Under the pieces are notes generated by a model that was not told the origin of the DNA, did no database searches, and worked only from the letters and a program-made list of their open reading frames with translations. Source: CAJKWP01 sp964554475 (GTDB lineage: Bacteria > Bacillota > Clostridia > Christensenellales > UBA1242). From it: a stretch of DNA of 20,225 nt. This document shows, one piece after another, positions 7,844 through 15,325 of the stretch (its first letter is position 1; each line of letters opens with the position of its first letter). Position numbers and translations under genes: made by a program. Where the stretch lies: the NCBI GenBank assembly GCA_964554475.1, contig CAZKOT010000022.1, positions 1 through 20,225 of the forward strand, given 5' to 3'.

Positions 7844-9115
7844 GTGAAAATAAAATTTATTAATGCTTTGGTTTTAAATTTAGATGAAAAACCATTTCTT
7901 TCAAAAAAACAGGTTTTGGTTGACGGCAAAACTATTGTTTCCATCAGCGAAAAAATTTCTACTGTGGCGGATAGAGTTATTGATGTTAAAGAAAACATTT
8001 TAATGGGCGGTTTTGCAAATGCGCATGCCCATAATGCAATGACCCTTTTTCGTGGCTTTAAAAGTGAAGTGGACTTTCAATCCTGGCTTTTTGATTATAT
8101 CATACCCTTAGAAAAAAAACTTTCGGGTGAAGATGTTTTTTGGAGCGAAATGCTTGGTATTGCTGAAGGATTAGCATCTGGTGTTACAGCTTTTGAAGAA
8201 TGCTATTTCCATTTAAGTTATGTTTTAAAAGCAATTAAAAAAGCAAAAGTCCGTGCTAGAGTGGGAATCGAAATCATGCAAGGACGAGAAAGCGCTTTTG
8301 ATTTAAATGAAAAAATTAAATTATTTGATAAGAACGATGATTTAATTAAACCTATTGTTTATCCTCATTCAATTTATTCTCTAAGTGAAAATGAGTTGTC
8401 GGAAGCAATTACCTTTGCAGCAAAAAATAATCTTCCAATTTCAACACATTTAAGTGAAACACTTGAAGAAGTTGGAAAATGTGCAGTTGCAAACAATGGT
8501 AAAAGTCCAGTTGCTTATTTGGAAGATTTGGGTTTTTTTGATCGTGATGCCACACTTTATCACTGTGTTCATTTAGATAAATTTGATGCCCAAATCTTAC
8601 AAAAATATAATGTTAACATTGTTACTTGTCCATCAAGTAATTTAAAACTTGCAAATGGAATTGCTCCGCTTTCCATGTTTTTAAACAATGATATTAATGT
8701 TGCAATTGGAACTGATGGTGCTGCTTCAAATGACAGTGTTGACATGTTTAAAGAAATGTTTCTTACTTCAAATCTTCAAAAAGCAATTTTATACGACCCT
8801 CAAGTAATGAAAATAAATGAAGTTTTAAAAATGGCAACAGAAAATGGTTATAGAGCACTCAACTTTGAAAAATGCGGAAAAATCAAACAGGGGTATAATG
8901 CGGATTTAATTTTAGTTGATGTTCAAGGCATTCATCATCAACCACAAAATGATTTACTTTCAAATTTGATTTACAGTGCAAAATCAACTGATGTTTACTT
9001 AACAATGGTGAATGGTAAAATACTTTATGAAAATGGAAAATTTGACATAGGAGAAAACATTGAAACAATAATTTCAAAATGTAAAGAAATCAAAAATAGA
9101 TTACAAGTAAAATAA
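7844..9115 (+). CDS. mtaD: Amidohydrolase, 5'-methylthioadenosine/S-adenosylhomocysteine deaminase type
   Basis: A metal-dependent deaminase of the amidohydrolase superfamily (TrzA/AtzA/MtaD branch), probably converting 5'-methylthioadenosine, S-adenosylhomocysteine or related adenosines to the inosine form; cytosolic. With the chosen start it has 423 residues. Metal-binding H61 and H63 lie in NAHAHNAMTLFRG, H202 and E205 in STHLSET, HCVHL is near 240, and the catalytic Asp is D291 in GTDGAASND. The segment CPSSNLKLANGIAP is typical of MtaD-like enzymes. An upstream TTG at 7802 is in frame, but it sits at the predicted transcription start. GTG 7844 gives the family-like N-terminus and has AGGA 12 nt upstream, a little far. 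Substrate is inferred: a guanine- or atrazine-type relative cannot be excluded. tex follows after 29 nt and may be co-transcribed. Confidence 0.85.
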   Translation: MKIKFINALVLNLDEKPFLSKKQVLVDGKTIVSISEKISTVADRVIDVKENILMGGFANAHAHNAMTLFRGFKSEVDFQSWLFDYIIPLEKKLSGEDVFWSEMLGIAEGLASGVTAFEECYFHLSYVLKAIKKAKVRARVGIEIMQGRESAFDLNEKIKLFDKNDDLIKPIVYPHSIYSLSENELSEAITFAAKNNLPISTHLSETLEEVGKCAVANNGKSPVAYLEDLGFFDRDATLYHCVHLDKFDAQILQKYNVNIVTCPSSNLKLANGIAPLSMFLNNDINVAIGTDGAASNDSVDMFKEMFLTSNLQKAILYDPQVMKINEVLKMATENGYRALNFEKCGKIKQGYNADLILVDVQGIHHQPQNDLLSNLIYSAKSTDVYLTMVNGKILYENGKFDIGENIETIISKCKEIKNRLQVK

Positions 9116-9144
9116 ATAATAATTTAAAGCAAAGGAGAAAAAAC

Positions 9145-11298
9145 ATGGAAATATACAAAGTTTTAGCAAGTGAGTTTGGACTTAAACAGGAACATTCTCA
9201 AAATATTATTGCATTAATTGATGAGGGGTGCACGATTCCTTTTATTGCACGTTATAGAAAAGAATTGACAGGTTCTTGTGATGACCAAGTACTTCGTGAA
9301 TTTGATGAAAGATTAAAATATCTTAGAAATCTAATTCAAAGAAAACAAGAGGTTGAAAAATCAATTCGTGAACAAGAAAAATGGACAGAAGAAATTTCAA
9401 AAACACTTGAAAATGCAAAAACTTTAACCGAAGTTGAAGATATTTATAGACCGTTTAAACCAAAAAGAAAAACTCGTGCTTCTGTTGCAATTTCAAAAGG
9501 ACTGTCTCCTCTTGCGGACATTTTGCTTGAGCAAAAACTATCACAATCTTTTGAAGAAGTTGCAAAAGATTTTGTTGACGAAGAAAAAGGGGTTAAAAGT
9601 GTTGCAGAAGCAATTGCAGGTGCAAAAGATATTGTGGCCGAGAAAATTTCTGATGATGCTAATTTGCGAAAAATCTTGCGGGAAACAATTTTTGAAAAAG
9701 CAAAAATTTCATGTGAGTTATTAGAAAACGAAAATTCAAAAACTTATGAAATGTATAAAGATTTTTCACAAGAAGTAAAAACAATTCCAAGTCATAGAAT
9801 TTTGGCAATTAACAGAGGAGAAAATGAAAAATGTTTGAAAGCTAAAATTGAAATTAGCGAAAAAATTACACTTCCTTTAATTGAAAAAGAATATCTTAAG
9901 AAAAATCCATGGACTAATCCATATATAATTGAAGTAATTGCAGACAGTTATGAAAGACTTCTTTTTCCATCTCTTGAGCGTGAATGCCGAAATAATTTAA
10001 CCGATAATGCAAACGAACAGGCAATTAAAATGTTTGAAGTTAATTTAAAACCCCTTCTTTTACAACCACCACTTAAAGATAATATTATAATGGGACTTGA
10101 CCCTGCTTATAGAACAGGATGTAAAATTGCTGTTATTGATAAAAAAGGAGATGTTTTAGCAACAACGGTTGTTTTTCCAACACCACCACAAAGTAAAACT
10201 GAAGAAAGCATTGAAAAATTAAAAGAATTAATTGAAAAATATAATGTCCAAACAATTGCAATAGGCAATGGTACTGCTTCAAAAGAAGCTGAAATTTTTG
10301 TTAGTGAACTGATAAAAAAATGTTCTCATAAGGTAAATTATGCAATGGTAAATGAAGCTGGAGCATCGGTTTACAGTGCTTCAAAATTAGGTGCAAAGGA
10401 ATTTCCTGATTTCGACCCAGCACAGCGTAGTGCGGTTTCAATTGCACGACGTCTTGCTGACCCTCTTGCAGAACTTATTAAAATTGATGTTAAATCAATT
10501 GGTGTGGGGCAATACCAACATGATATGCCACAAAATCGTTTGAGCGAAGTTTTAAATGCAACAGTTGAAGATTGCGTCAATAGTGTGGGAGTTGACCTCA
10601 ATACTGCTTCGCCGAGTTTGTTATCCTACGTTTCGGGTTTAAATTCTTCAATAGCTGAAAATATTGTTGAGCATAGAAAAAAAATTAAGAAATTTTCCTC
10701 AAGGCAAGAACTTTTAAAAGTTACAAAATTAGGTCCCAAAGCTTTTGAACAATGTGCCGGATTCTTGCGAGTTGTTGGCGGAGAAAACGTTTTTGATAAT
10801 ACCGCCGTCCACCCCGAAAGTTATTCATCAGCAGAAAAACTTTTAAAACTTTTTAAATTAGAGGAAGAAGATGTTAAAAATAATAATTTAGGCTTAATAA
10901 AATTAATGGTAGAACAAAAAGGTGAACAAAATGTTGCAAAAGAAATCGGAGTTGGAGTTCCCACACTCAAAGATATGATAAGCGAACTTTTAAAGCCCGG
11001 CAGAGATATTCGTGATGAAATGCCAAAACCTGAATTAAGAAGTGACATTCTTTCAATGGAAGATTTAAAACCAGAAATGATTTTAACGGGAACGGTTAGA
11101 AATGTGATTGATTTCGGAGCGTTTGTTGACATAGGAGTTCATCAAGACGGACTTGTTCATATTTCTGAAATTTCAAAATCATTCATTAAACATCCTTCCG
11201 AAGCATTGAAAGTTGGGCAGGTTGTGAAAGTGAAAATTTTAAGTGTGGATCTAAATAAAAAAAGAATTTCATTAAGTATCAAGCGAGCTGAAGAGTAA
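9145..11298 (+). CDS. tex: Tex-family RNA-binding protein (S1 domain)
   Basis: Tex is a conserved nucleic-acid-binding protein linked to transcription; its exact biochemical role is not settled. The 717 residues show the full domain order: N-terminal helical Tex domain with CTIPFIARYRKELTG (29-43), a YqgF/RNase-H-like domain beginning MGLDPAYRTGCKIAVID (316-332), helix-hairpin-helix repeats (about 485-560, including NTASPSLLSYVSGL and KVTKLGPKAFEQCAGFLRV), and a C-terminal S1 RNA-binding domain (about 648-715, GTVRNVIDFGAFVDIG). AAAGGAG precedes the ATG by a normal distance. No domain is missing or broken. It lies 29 nt after the deaminase gene and ends before a long hairpin terminator shared with the opposing gene. 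Confidence 0.96.
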   Translation: MEIYKVLASEFGLKQEHSQNIIALIDEGCTIPFIARYRKELTGSCDDQVLREFDERLKYLRNLIQRKQEVEKSIREQEKWTEEISKTLENAKTLTEVEDIYRPFKPKRKTRASVAISKGLSPLADILLEQKLSQSFEEVAKDFVDEEKGVKSVAEAIAGAKDIVAEKISDDANLRKILRETIFEKAKISCELLENENSKTYEMYKDFSQEVKTIPSHRILAINRGENEKCLKAKIEISEKITLPLIEKEYLKKNPWTNPYIIEVIADSYERLLFPSLERECRNNLTDNANEQAIKMFEVNLKPLLLQPPLKDNIIMGLDPAYRTGCKIAVIDKKGDVLATTVVFPTPPQSKTEESIEKLKELIEKYNVQTIAIGNGTASKEAEIFVSELIKKCSHKVNYAMVNEAGASVYSASKLGAKEFPDFDPAQRSAVSIARRLADPLAELIKIDVKSIGVGQYQHDMPQNRLSEVLNATVEDCVNSVGVDLNTASPSLLSYVSGLNSSIAENIVEHRKKIKKFSSRQELLKVTKLGPKAFEQCAGFLRVVGGENVFDNTAVHPESYSSAEKLLKLFKLEEEDVKNNNLGLIKLMVEQKGEQNVAKEIGVGVPTLKDMISELLKPGRDIRDEMPKPELRSDILSMEDLKPEMILTGTVRNVIDFGAFVDIGVHQDGLVHISEISKSFIKHPSEALKVGQVVKVKILSVDLNKKRISLSIKRAEE

Positions 11299-11341
11299 AT
11301 TAAATAACATCATTGGTAAGTAATTTATTAATAGAAATAAA

Positions 11342-11376
11342 AAAACAACTATTTGAAAATTTCAAATAGTTGTTTT
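11342..11376. terminator. Bidirectional intrinsic terminator between tex and the DUF2726-like gene
   Basis: A perfect 17-bp inverted repeat around a single central base, made mostly of A-T pairs (three G-C pairs per arm). On the minus strand it ends in a run of seven T, a good terminator for ung-DUF2726. On the plus strand the tail TTTTATTATATTTT is weaker but workable for tex. Confidence 0.75.
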
Positions 11377-11384
11377 ATTATATT

Positions 11385-11942
11385 TTAATTATTTTCAATT
11401 TTTAATGCACCGTAAATAATTTGTTTTAATTTTTCTTTGTCTACATCATTATTTCTAACAACAAGAGTTATAAACGGTAATTTTATTTCTTCAAAAACAT
11501 TAATTAAAGCGGGTTCTTTTTCACTTAAACTTTCGTCTTCAAAACTATTGTCAAAAGTGTCAAGTGCCAAGATAGGTTTCATTGTTGTTTCTTCAAATAT
11601 CACAAAGTCAACAAATTTTCCCCTAACTTCATCTAAAACAAACCTTGAACTTGTAGGCTCAAGCAAATTTTCAATTCCAACCTTGGGAAAAGGTATATAA
11701 TTTTTTGGCAAAATTTCATATAAAATTTTTAATACTTTTAATTCTTTTCTAAACATATACTTTTGTGTTAAAAATATTTTTCTGCCCTCATTGAAGTTTT
11801 TTTCATATGTTTTTTGTTTATTAATTTTAGGTGTTTTAAAATCATCTTCTTTTTTTCGTAGTCTATCGCCAATAAATCTAATTATATAATAAACAAGTCC
11901 TATTCCTATTAAACCTAAAAGAATATACAAAACTATTTCCAT
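11385..11942 (-). CDS. Membrane-anchored DUF2726-like protein
   Basis: Function unknown. The 185 residues begin with one hydrophobic segment (about 3-23, EIVLYILLGLIGIGLVYYII) followed by basic residues (RLRKK), which predicts an N-terminal anchor with a cytoplasmic domain. The soluble part resembles DUF2726: LKVLKILYEILPKNYIPFPKVGIENLL (68-94), then KFVDFVIFEETTMKPILALD (109-128). In that family the VDFV and Glu/Asp-x-Asp strands resemble a restriction-endonuclease-like core; here the second motif reads ALDTFDNS, so nuclease activity is uncertain. A longer frame reaches 11999, but ATG 11942 has AGGA 7 nt upstream and begins just at the membrane segment, so the extra 19 residues are probably not translated. 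It follows ung by 47 nt and is likely co-transcribed. Confidence 0.65.
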   Translation of the reverse strand: MEIVLYILLGLIGIGLVYYIIRFIGDRLRKKEDDFKTPKINKQKTYEKNFNEGRKIFLTQKYMFRKELKVLKILYEILPKNYIPFPKVGIENLLEPTSSRFVLDEVRGKFVDFVIFEETTMKPILALDTFDNSFEDESLSEKEPALINVFEEIKLPFITLVVRNNDVDKEKLKQIIYGALKIENN

Positions 11943-11989
11943 TTTACCATCCTTTCTGTGTGAAGCAAAGCTTATTTCTTTGATTTTTA

Positions 11990-12652
11990 CTAGCGCCAAT
12001 CAATAGGCTTTTCTCCCCACTGTGTTAATAATTCATTAATTTTTTTAAAGTGCCCACAACCAAAAAAACCATTATATGCTGAAAGAGGACTAGGATGTGC
12101 GCATTTTAAAACTATATGCCGTGAAGCATCAATCATTGTCTCAAAACTTTTTGCATTTGCTCCCCAAAGAACAAAAATTATAGGCCTACTTCTTTCATTT
12201 AAAATTTGAACAATTTTTTTTGTAAAAACTTCCCAACCTTTGCCAAAATGAGAATTTGGTTTTGATGCTTCAACTGTTAGAACAGTGTTCAATAATAATA
12301 TTCCCTGTTTTGCCCATCTCGAAAGATTTCCCATTCTTTCACATTTTATTTCAAGTTCTGTTTCAATTTCTTTAAAAATGTTATTAAGAGAGGGTGGTAA
12401 GTTTACCCCTTCTAAAACAGAAAAACAAAGTCCATGTGCTTGATTTGGTTGGTGGTAGGGGTCTTGACCTAAAATCACAACTTTAACATTTTCAAAGCTT
12501 GTAAAATTTAAAGCATTAAATATGTTTTCACTAGAAGGATAGATTGTCTTATTGTTATATTCTTCTTTCAAAAAATTTTGAAGAGTTAAAAAATAGTCTT
12601 TTTTAAATTCATCTTCTAAAAGTTTAAACCAACTCTTTGTTATTGTAATCAT
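11990..12652 (-). CDS. ung: Uracil-DNA glycosylase (Ung, family 1)
   Basis: Removes uracil from DNA as the first step of base-excision repair. The 220 residues carry all family-1 motifs: the water-activating loop VILGQDPYHQPNQAHGLCFSV (59-79) with D64 and Y66, F78 stacking on uracil, N122 in LLLNTVLTVE, FVLWGANAKSF (160-170), and the minor-groove loop AHPSPLSA (185-192) with H186. The start is the only ATG that keeps the normal W8 position. It lacks a clear Shine-Dalgarno sequence, and a TATAAT -10 lies about 35 nt upstream on the minus strand (12688-12693) with a poor -35. First gene of a pair with the DUF2726-like protein. It diverges from the DUF1828-like gene. Confidence 0.96.
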   Translation of the reverse strand: MITITKSWFKLLEDEFKKDYFLTLQNFLKEEYNNKTIYPSSENIFNALNFTSFENVKVVILGQDPYHQPNQAHGLCFSVLEGVNLPPSLNNIFKEIETELEIKCERMGNLSRWAKQGILLLNTVLTVEASKPNSHFGKGWEVFTKKIVQILNERSRPIIFVLWGANAKSFETMIDASRHIVLKCAHPSPLSAYNGFFGCGHFKKINELLTQWGEKPIDWR

Positions 12653-12729
12653 AAAAATATTTTATCATTCAACAAAAAAAAATGCAAATTATATAAAAAC
12701 ATGAATTTGTGAAATACATAAAAATTAGT

Positions 12730-12759
12730 TTGCCAAATTAAATGGGTTAATGCTAAAAT
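12730..12759 (+). promoter_or_regulatory. Promoter of the DUF1828-like gene
   Basis: TTGCCA (12730-12735), an 18-nt spacer and TAAAAT (12754-12759), 24 nt before the ATG, with a GAGG ribosome site in between. Good agreement with a housekeeping promoter. Confidence 0.5.
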
Positions 12760-12783
12760 AAAAGTGTTTTAATAGAGGTAAAA

Positions 12784-13164
12784 ATGTCAATTAAAAATAT
12801 AGAGGAACAAGTCAAAAATTTATTACGTTTTGAAAAAATTGATGATTCTAAATGGCAGATTATTACCGAAGCATGTTTTGCAAACGGAAATAAAATACAA
12901 GTTTTTTTACAGCAGAATGAAGAAAAATGGTTTCTTTCAGATAATAAAGAAACCTTGAAATATATGAATGAGATTTATGATTTAAAATCAAATGATGTAA
13001 AAAAATGTATTGTCGGTGTTTTGAAAGTATACGGTTTTTTAATTAATTCGGGAGAAATGCTTGCAGAAATCACAGATGAAAAATTGTTTGCACAAACTTT
13101 TTTTGATTTTATTATGTGCATTGGTCAACTTTCAAATATGTTTGTTTTTTTTGACAAACCATAG
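12784..13164 (+). CDS. Small protein, DUF1828-like
   Basis: Not assigned a function. The 126 residues have no signal peptide or membrane segment. The pattern of a short N-terminal helix, a strand run I-x-V-F-L-Q (38-43), EKWFLSDNKETLKYM (47-61) and a helical C-terminal half with EMLAEITDEKLFAQTFFDF (91-109) resembles DUF1828, where a 'y-LSDdGet' turn is the most recognisable mark. In some genomes this domain is joined to DUF1829 and found in mobile or defence regions; here no partner domain is present and the protein stands alone. GAGG lies 7 nt before the ATG. It is followed by a small hairpin with T6, so it is probably monocistronic. Fold assignment is by pattern only. Confidence 0.55.
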   Translation: MSIKNIEEQVKNLLRFEKIDDSKWQIITEACFANGNKIQVFLQQNEEKWFLSDNKETLKYMNEIYDLKSNDVKKCIVGVLKVYGFLINSGEMLAEITDEKLFAQTFFDFIMCIGQLSNMFVFFDKP

Positions 13165-13196
13165 ATAGTTTTTTTTAAGAAGTATAATTGGTAAAA

Positions 13197-13221
13197 GATA
13201 CAATAATTGTGTCCCTTTTTT
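13197..13221 (+). terminator. Possible intrinsic terminator after the DUF1828-like gene
   Basis: A 7-bp stem (GATACAA with TTGTGTC, one G-T pair, loop TAA) is followed by CC and six T. It overlaps the stop codon of the opposing collar-like gene. Weak stem, so moderate support only. Confidence 0.4.
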
Positions 13222-14143
13222 ATGCAGTTCTTTTCCACATATATACAACTAAATATGGAGGCATATTATTGTGAGATTCTCCGCCACCTGAATTTTGGTT
13301 TGTTGCTGTTGTATTTTGATTTATTGCTGTTGCTTGAACTGCTGTGTGTGCGTGCGTTACAGTAACTTTTTGTGGTTGCCGTTGCGTTCCGCTATCTTCA
13401 ATTGAATATGTGGAACCTGAACCATAATCACCGTTATCAACAACGAACCCTGAACAGTTTTTTATTATTCTGCGACTACTATCCCCATACCAAAAAGGTT
13501 GAATAGAGAAAGAACCTTCTGTTGAATTTATTGTGTGATTATGACTGTTTTGCGTGTGAGTATGGTTATTCTGCGTATGAGTATGTGTTGGCATTTCATT
13601 TGTTGTCAAAGTATGTGTTGCACTACCTCCTGTTGTTCCAGCTGAATAAATTGTCCCTTTGCTCAATAAAAATTTATCTTCTATTGCAACCCATATGCCT
13701 CCCAAAAATGATTGAGGACTAGTATTAACAACACTCATGTATATTGAACCAACTGGATAAATTTTTGTGAGTAAATCTGCATGATAAATTAAATTATTTG
13801 CATCAATATCGTTCAGTTTTGTTTCAAAAGCTGATGTAAAAATTGCTGTTGTGTTATCCAAAATTGTTTTGTTACTGTGAGAATGTTTTTTTGTAACACT
13901 ATCGGCTATATCCTCTTCTGTTTGTGTGTAAGAATCAAGTAAAGCTTTATTTGAATGAGTATGCCGTGCGGTTGTGTTGTCTGTATTATCTTGTTTTTCG
14001 GAATCTGTATAGTCGTTTGTTGATAATCCTTTTCCTTCAATTTTGTCTTCTTTTGTTATAATTTGCTCTTGAAAATGTTCTTTTAAAGCGTATATTCTTT
14101 TTTTTAATTCTTCAATTTCTTGATATATTATTTTTATTTCCAT
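13220..14143 (-). CDS. Phage tail-collar/fibre-like protein with HxH motifs
   Basis: Resembles the distal tail-fibre or collar proteins of phages. The 307 residues start with a predicted coiled coil (about 5-28, EIEELKKRIYALKEHF), then KGLSTNDYTDSEK (38-50), a phrase common in tail fibres, and two copies of an HxHSNKxxLD unit (61-70, 87-96). The collar-type head begins YPVGSIYMSVV (129-139) and continues through SFLGGIWVAIEDKFLLSKG; the chain ends NNMPPYLVVYMWKRTA (292-307), a classic collar-domain terminus. HxH motifs occur at 61-63, 87-89, 187-189, 194-196, 201-203 and 264-266; in trimeric phage fibres such motifs bind iron. No signal peptide, so Sec export is unlikely. AAGGAAAG precedes the start. 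No phage structural, lysis or integration gene is nearby. It may be a prophage remnant, a cargo gene or a domesticated fibre. Confidence 0.8.
   Translation of the reverse strand: MEIKIIYQEIEELKKRIYALKEHFQEQIITKEDKIEGKGLSTNDYTDSEKQDNTDNTTARHTHSNKALLDSYTQTEEDIADSVTKKHSHSNKTILDNTTAIFTSAFETKLNDIDANNLIYHADLLTKIYPVGSIYMSVVNTSPQSFLGGIWVAIEDKFLLSKGTIYSAGTTGGSATHTLTTNEMPTHTHTQNNHTHTQNSHNHTINSTEGSFSIQPFWYGDSSRRIIKNCSGFVVDNGDYGSGSTYSIEDSGTQRQPQKVTVTHAHTAVQATAINQNTTATNQNSGGGESHNNMPPYLVVYMWKRTA
13535..13585 (-). repeat. In-gene tandem repeat encoding HxH units of period 7
   Basis: Within the collar-like gene, 21-nt units encode HTHTQNN then HTHTQNS, followed by a partial copy HNHT (residues 187-204). The DNA copies are diverged, so this is an old protein-level repeat rather than a recent slippage product. 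Confidence 0.7.
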
Positions 14144-14178
14144 TTACTTTCCTTTTTTTATCATGTGGCGTTTTTTAT

Positions 14179-14207
14179 ATTTTAAGTTTAAATGCTCAAA
14201 ATTTCAA
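14179..14207 (-). promoter_or_regulatory. Promoter of the collar-like gene
   Basis: On the minus strand, TTGAAA (14202-14207), a 17-nt spacer and TAAAAT (14179-14184), about 35 nt upstream of the ATG. It implies that the gene is transcribed on its own rather than from a phage late operon. Confidence 0.5.
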
Positions 14208-14305
14208 TTACAATTTTTTATGCCAAAAAAATTTATATAGCATAGAATTTTGATAAAATAAAATCGAATTATATTTTCAACAACTAATTCAATTTGCTTT
14301 TTAAA

Positions 14306-14334
14306 TTGCTTTTAGTATGCTTTTTTGTTATAAT
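14306..14334 (+). promoter_or_regulatory. Promoter of the anchored-protein/lipoprotein operon
   Basis: TTGCTT (14306-14311), a 17-nt spacer and consensus TATAAT (14329-14334). Transcription would start near 14341. Three TGCTTTT copies precede or overlap it, and an 8-bp inverted repeat (14317-14324 and 14345-14352) spans the -10. Confidence 0.65.
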
Positions 14335-14352
14335 AAAAAGAATTAAAAGCAT
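14317..14352. promoter_or_regulatory. Inverted repeat over the -10 box, possible operator
   Basis: ATGCTTTT (14317-14324) and AAAAGCAT (14345-14352) are exact inverse copies separated by 20 nt that contain the TATAAT. A repressor dimer bound here would block the promoter. No known regulator motif was recognised, and A+T richness makes chance occurrence possible. Confidence 0.35.
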
Positions 14353-14387
14353 TTTTGATAGAAGAGTATAATTATAAAAAGGATATG

Positions 14388-15320
14388 ATGAATATAACTT
14401 ATAGAACAATTTTAAAATATATAATTATTTTAGTGTTAATAGGTGGCGTTGTAACCGGCATTATTTTAATTTTTTTACCAAAGCCAAAACCAACCGCTGC
14501 TCACAATAGTATTCTTGAAATTGAGCAACATTCTTTTTTTAAAGATAATGTTTATAATACAACAATGACAAGAATTTTAGGATTAATGACCGAAGAAACC
14601 AACGTAAAAACAAAAAATTCCATTCAAATTTCAATTAACGTCATTGATTCACTTTACGGATTAAATAATTTTATTCAAGGTGAGGTTATTTATAGTGATA
14701 ATACTAAAACCTATGAAGAAAAAATTACTGAACTTGAAAAAGTAAAAAATACGTTAAAAGAAAAATTAAGTACTTATGAAGATTATATTAACAAAGAATT
14801 TAATAATTTTTATTTAAATGTTTCGTCTAAAACCATATCTTCAATTAATGAATATGCATTGGCACTTATGAATCAAAACAAAGAATTATTAGAGATTTAT
14901 TTTGATTTCTCAGAATTAACTATTATTCTTTTCGAAGATTTAAAACCCACTTTCGTTGTAAACAGTTGGTCAAATCAGTTATTAAATATTACTCAAATCT
15001 GGTCGAAAACTCTTTATGATATTTTTGAAGGGCAGGGTGATAATGTCAATAATTATGTTACTAGTTCAAATATTTTAAAATCATTTATGACAACTAAATT
15101 AACTCCATCTTCATCACGAAATTTTTTTTCAGAATCTACAACAATACAACCTTTACTAACTGCCATAATTCAAATTAATCTTCAAAATTTGATTAATGTT
15201 TTGGGAACGGGGACAGGTTCTCCGCTTACTGACGCAGAAATCGATTATCTTAATGGAATTTCAGATTCAACGATTAAAAGTGCAAATCAACTAGTCTTAA
15301 ATTACTTAAAAGGAGTTTAA
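14388..15320 (+). CDS. Unrecognised signal-anchored extracytoplasmic protein
   Basis: Family not recognised. The 310 residues start with a short basic/polar stretch, then one hydrophobic segment (about 8-28, ending GIILIFL) followed by KPKPT, which predicts an N-in anchor with the rest outside the membrane. The outer part is almost entirely helical in character and rich in Asn, Thr, Ile and Leu. It includes a charged coiled-coil-like stretch, YEEKITELEKVKNTLKEKL, near residue 115. No cysteine, catalytic signature or repeat was seen. A TTG at 14355 is in frame, but the start is set at the second of two adjacent ATGs because AAAAAGGA ends 4 nt before it. The lipoprotein gene begins 5 nt after its stop, so both are in one operon and probably act together at the cell surface. 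Confidence 0.75.
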   Translation: MNITYRTILKYIIILVLIGGVVTGIILIFLPKPKPTAAHNSILEIEQHSFFKDNVYNTTMTRILGLMTEETNVKTKNSIQISINVIDSLYGLNNFIQGEVIYSDNTKTYEEKITELEKVKNTLKEKLSTYEDYINKEFNNFYLNVSSKTISSINEYALALMNQNKELLEIYFDFSELTIILFEDLKPTFVVNSWSNQLLNITQIWSKTLYDIFEGQGDNVNNYVTSSNILKSFMTTKLTPSSSRNFFSESTTIQPLLTAIIQINLQNLINVLGTGTGSPLTDAEIDYLNGISDSTIKSANQLVLNYLKGV

Positions 15321-15325
15321 TCAAA

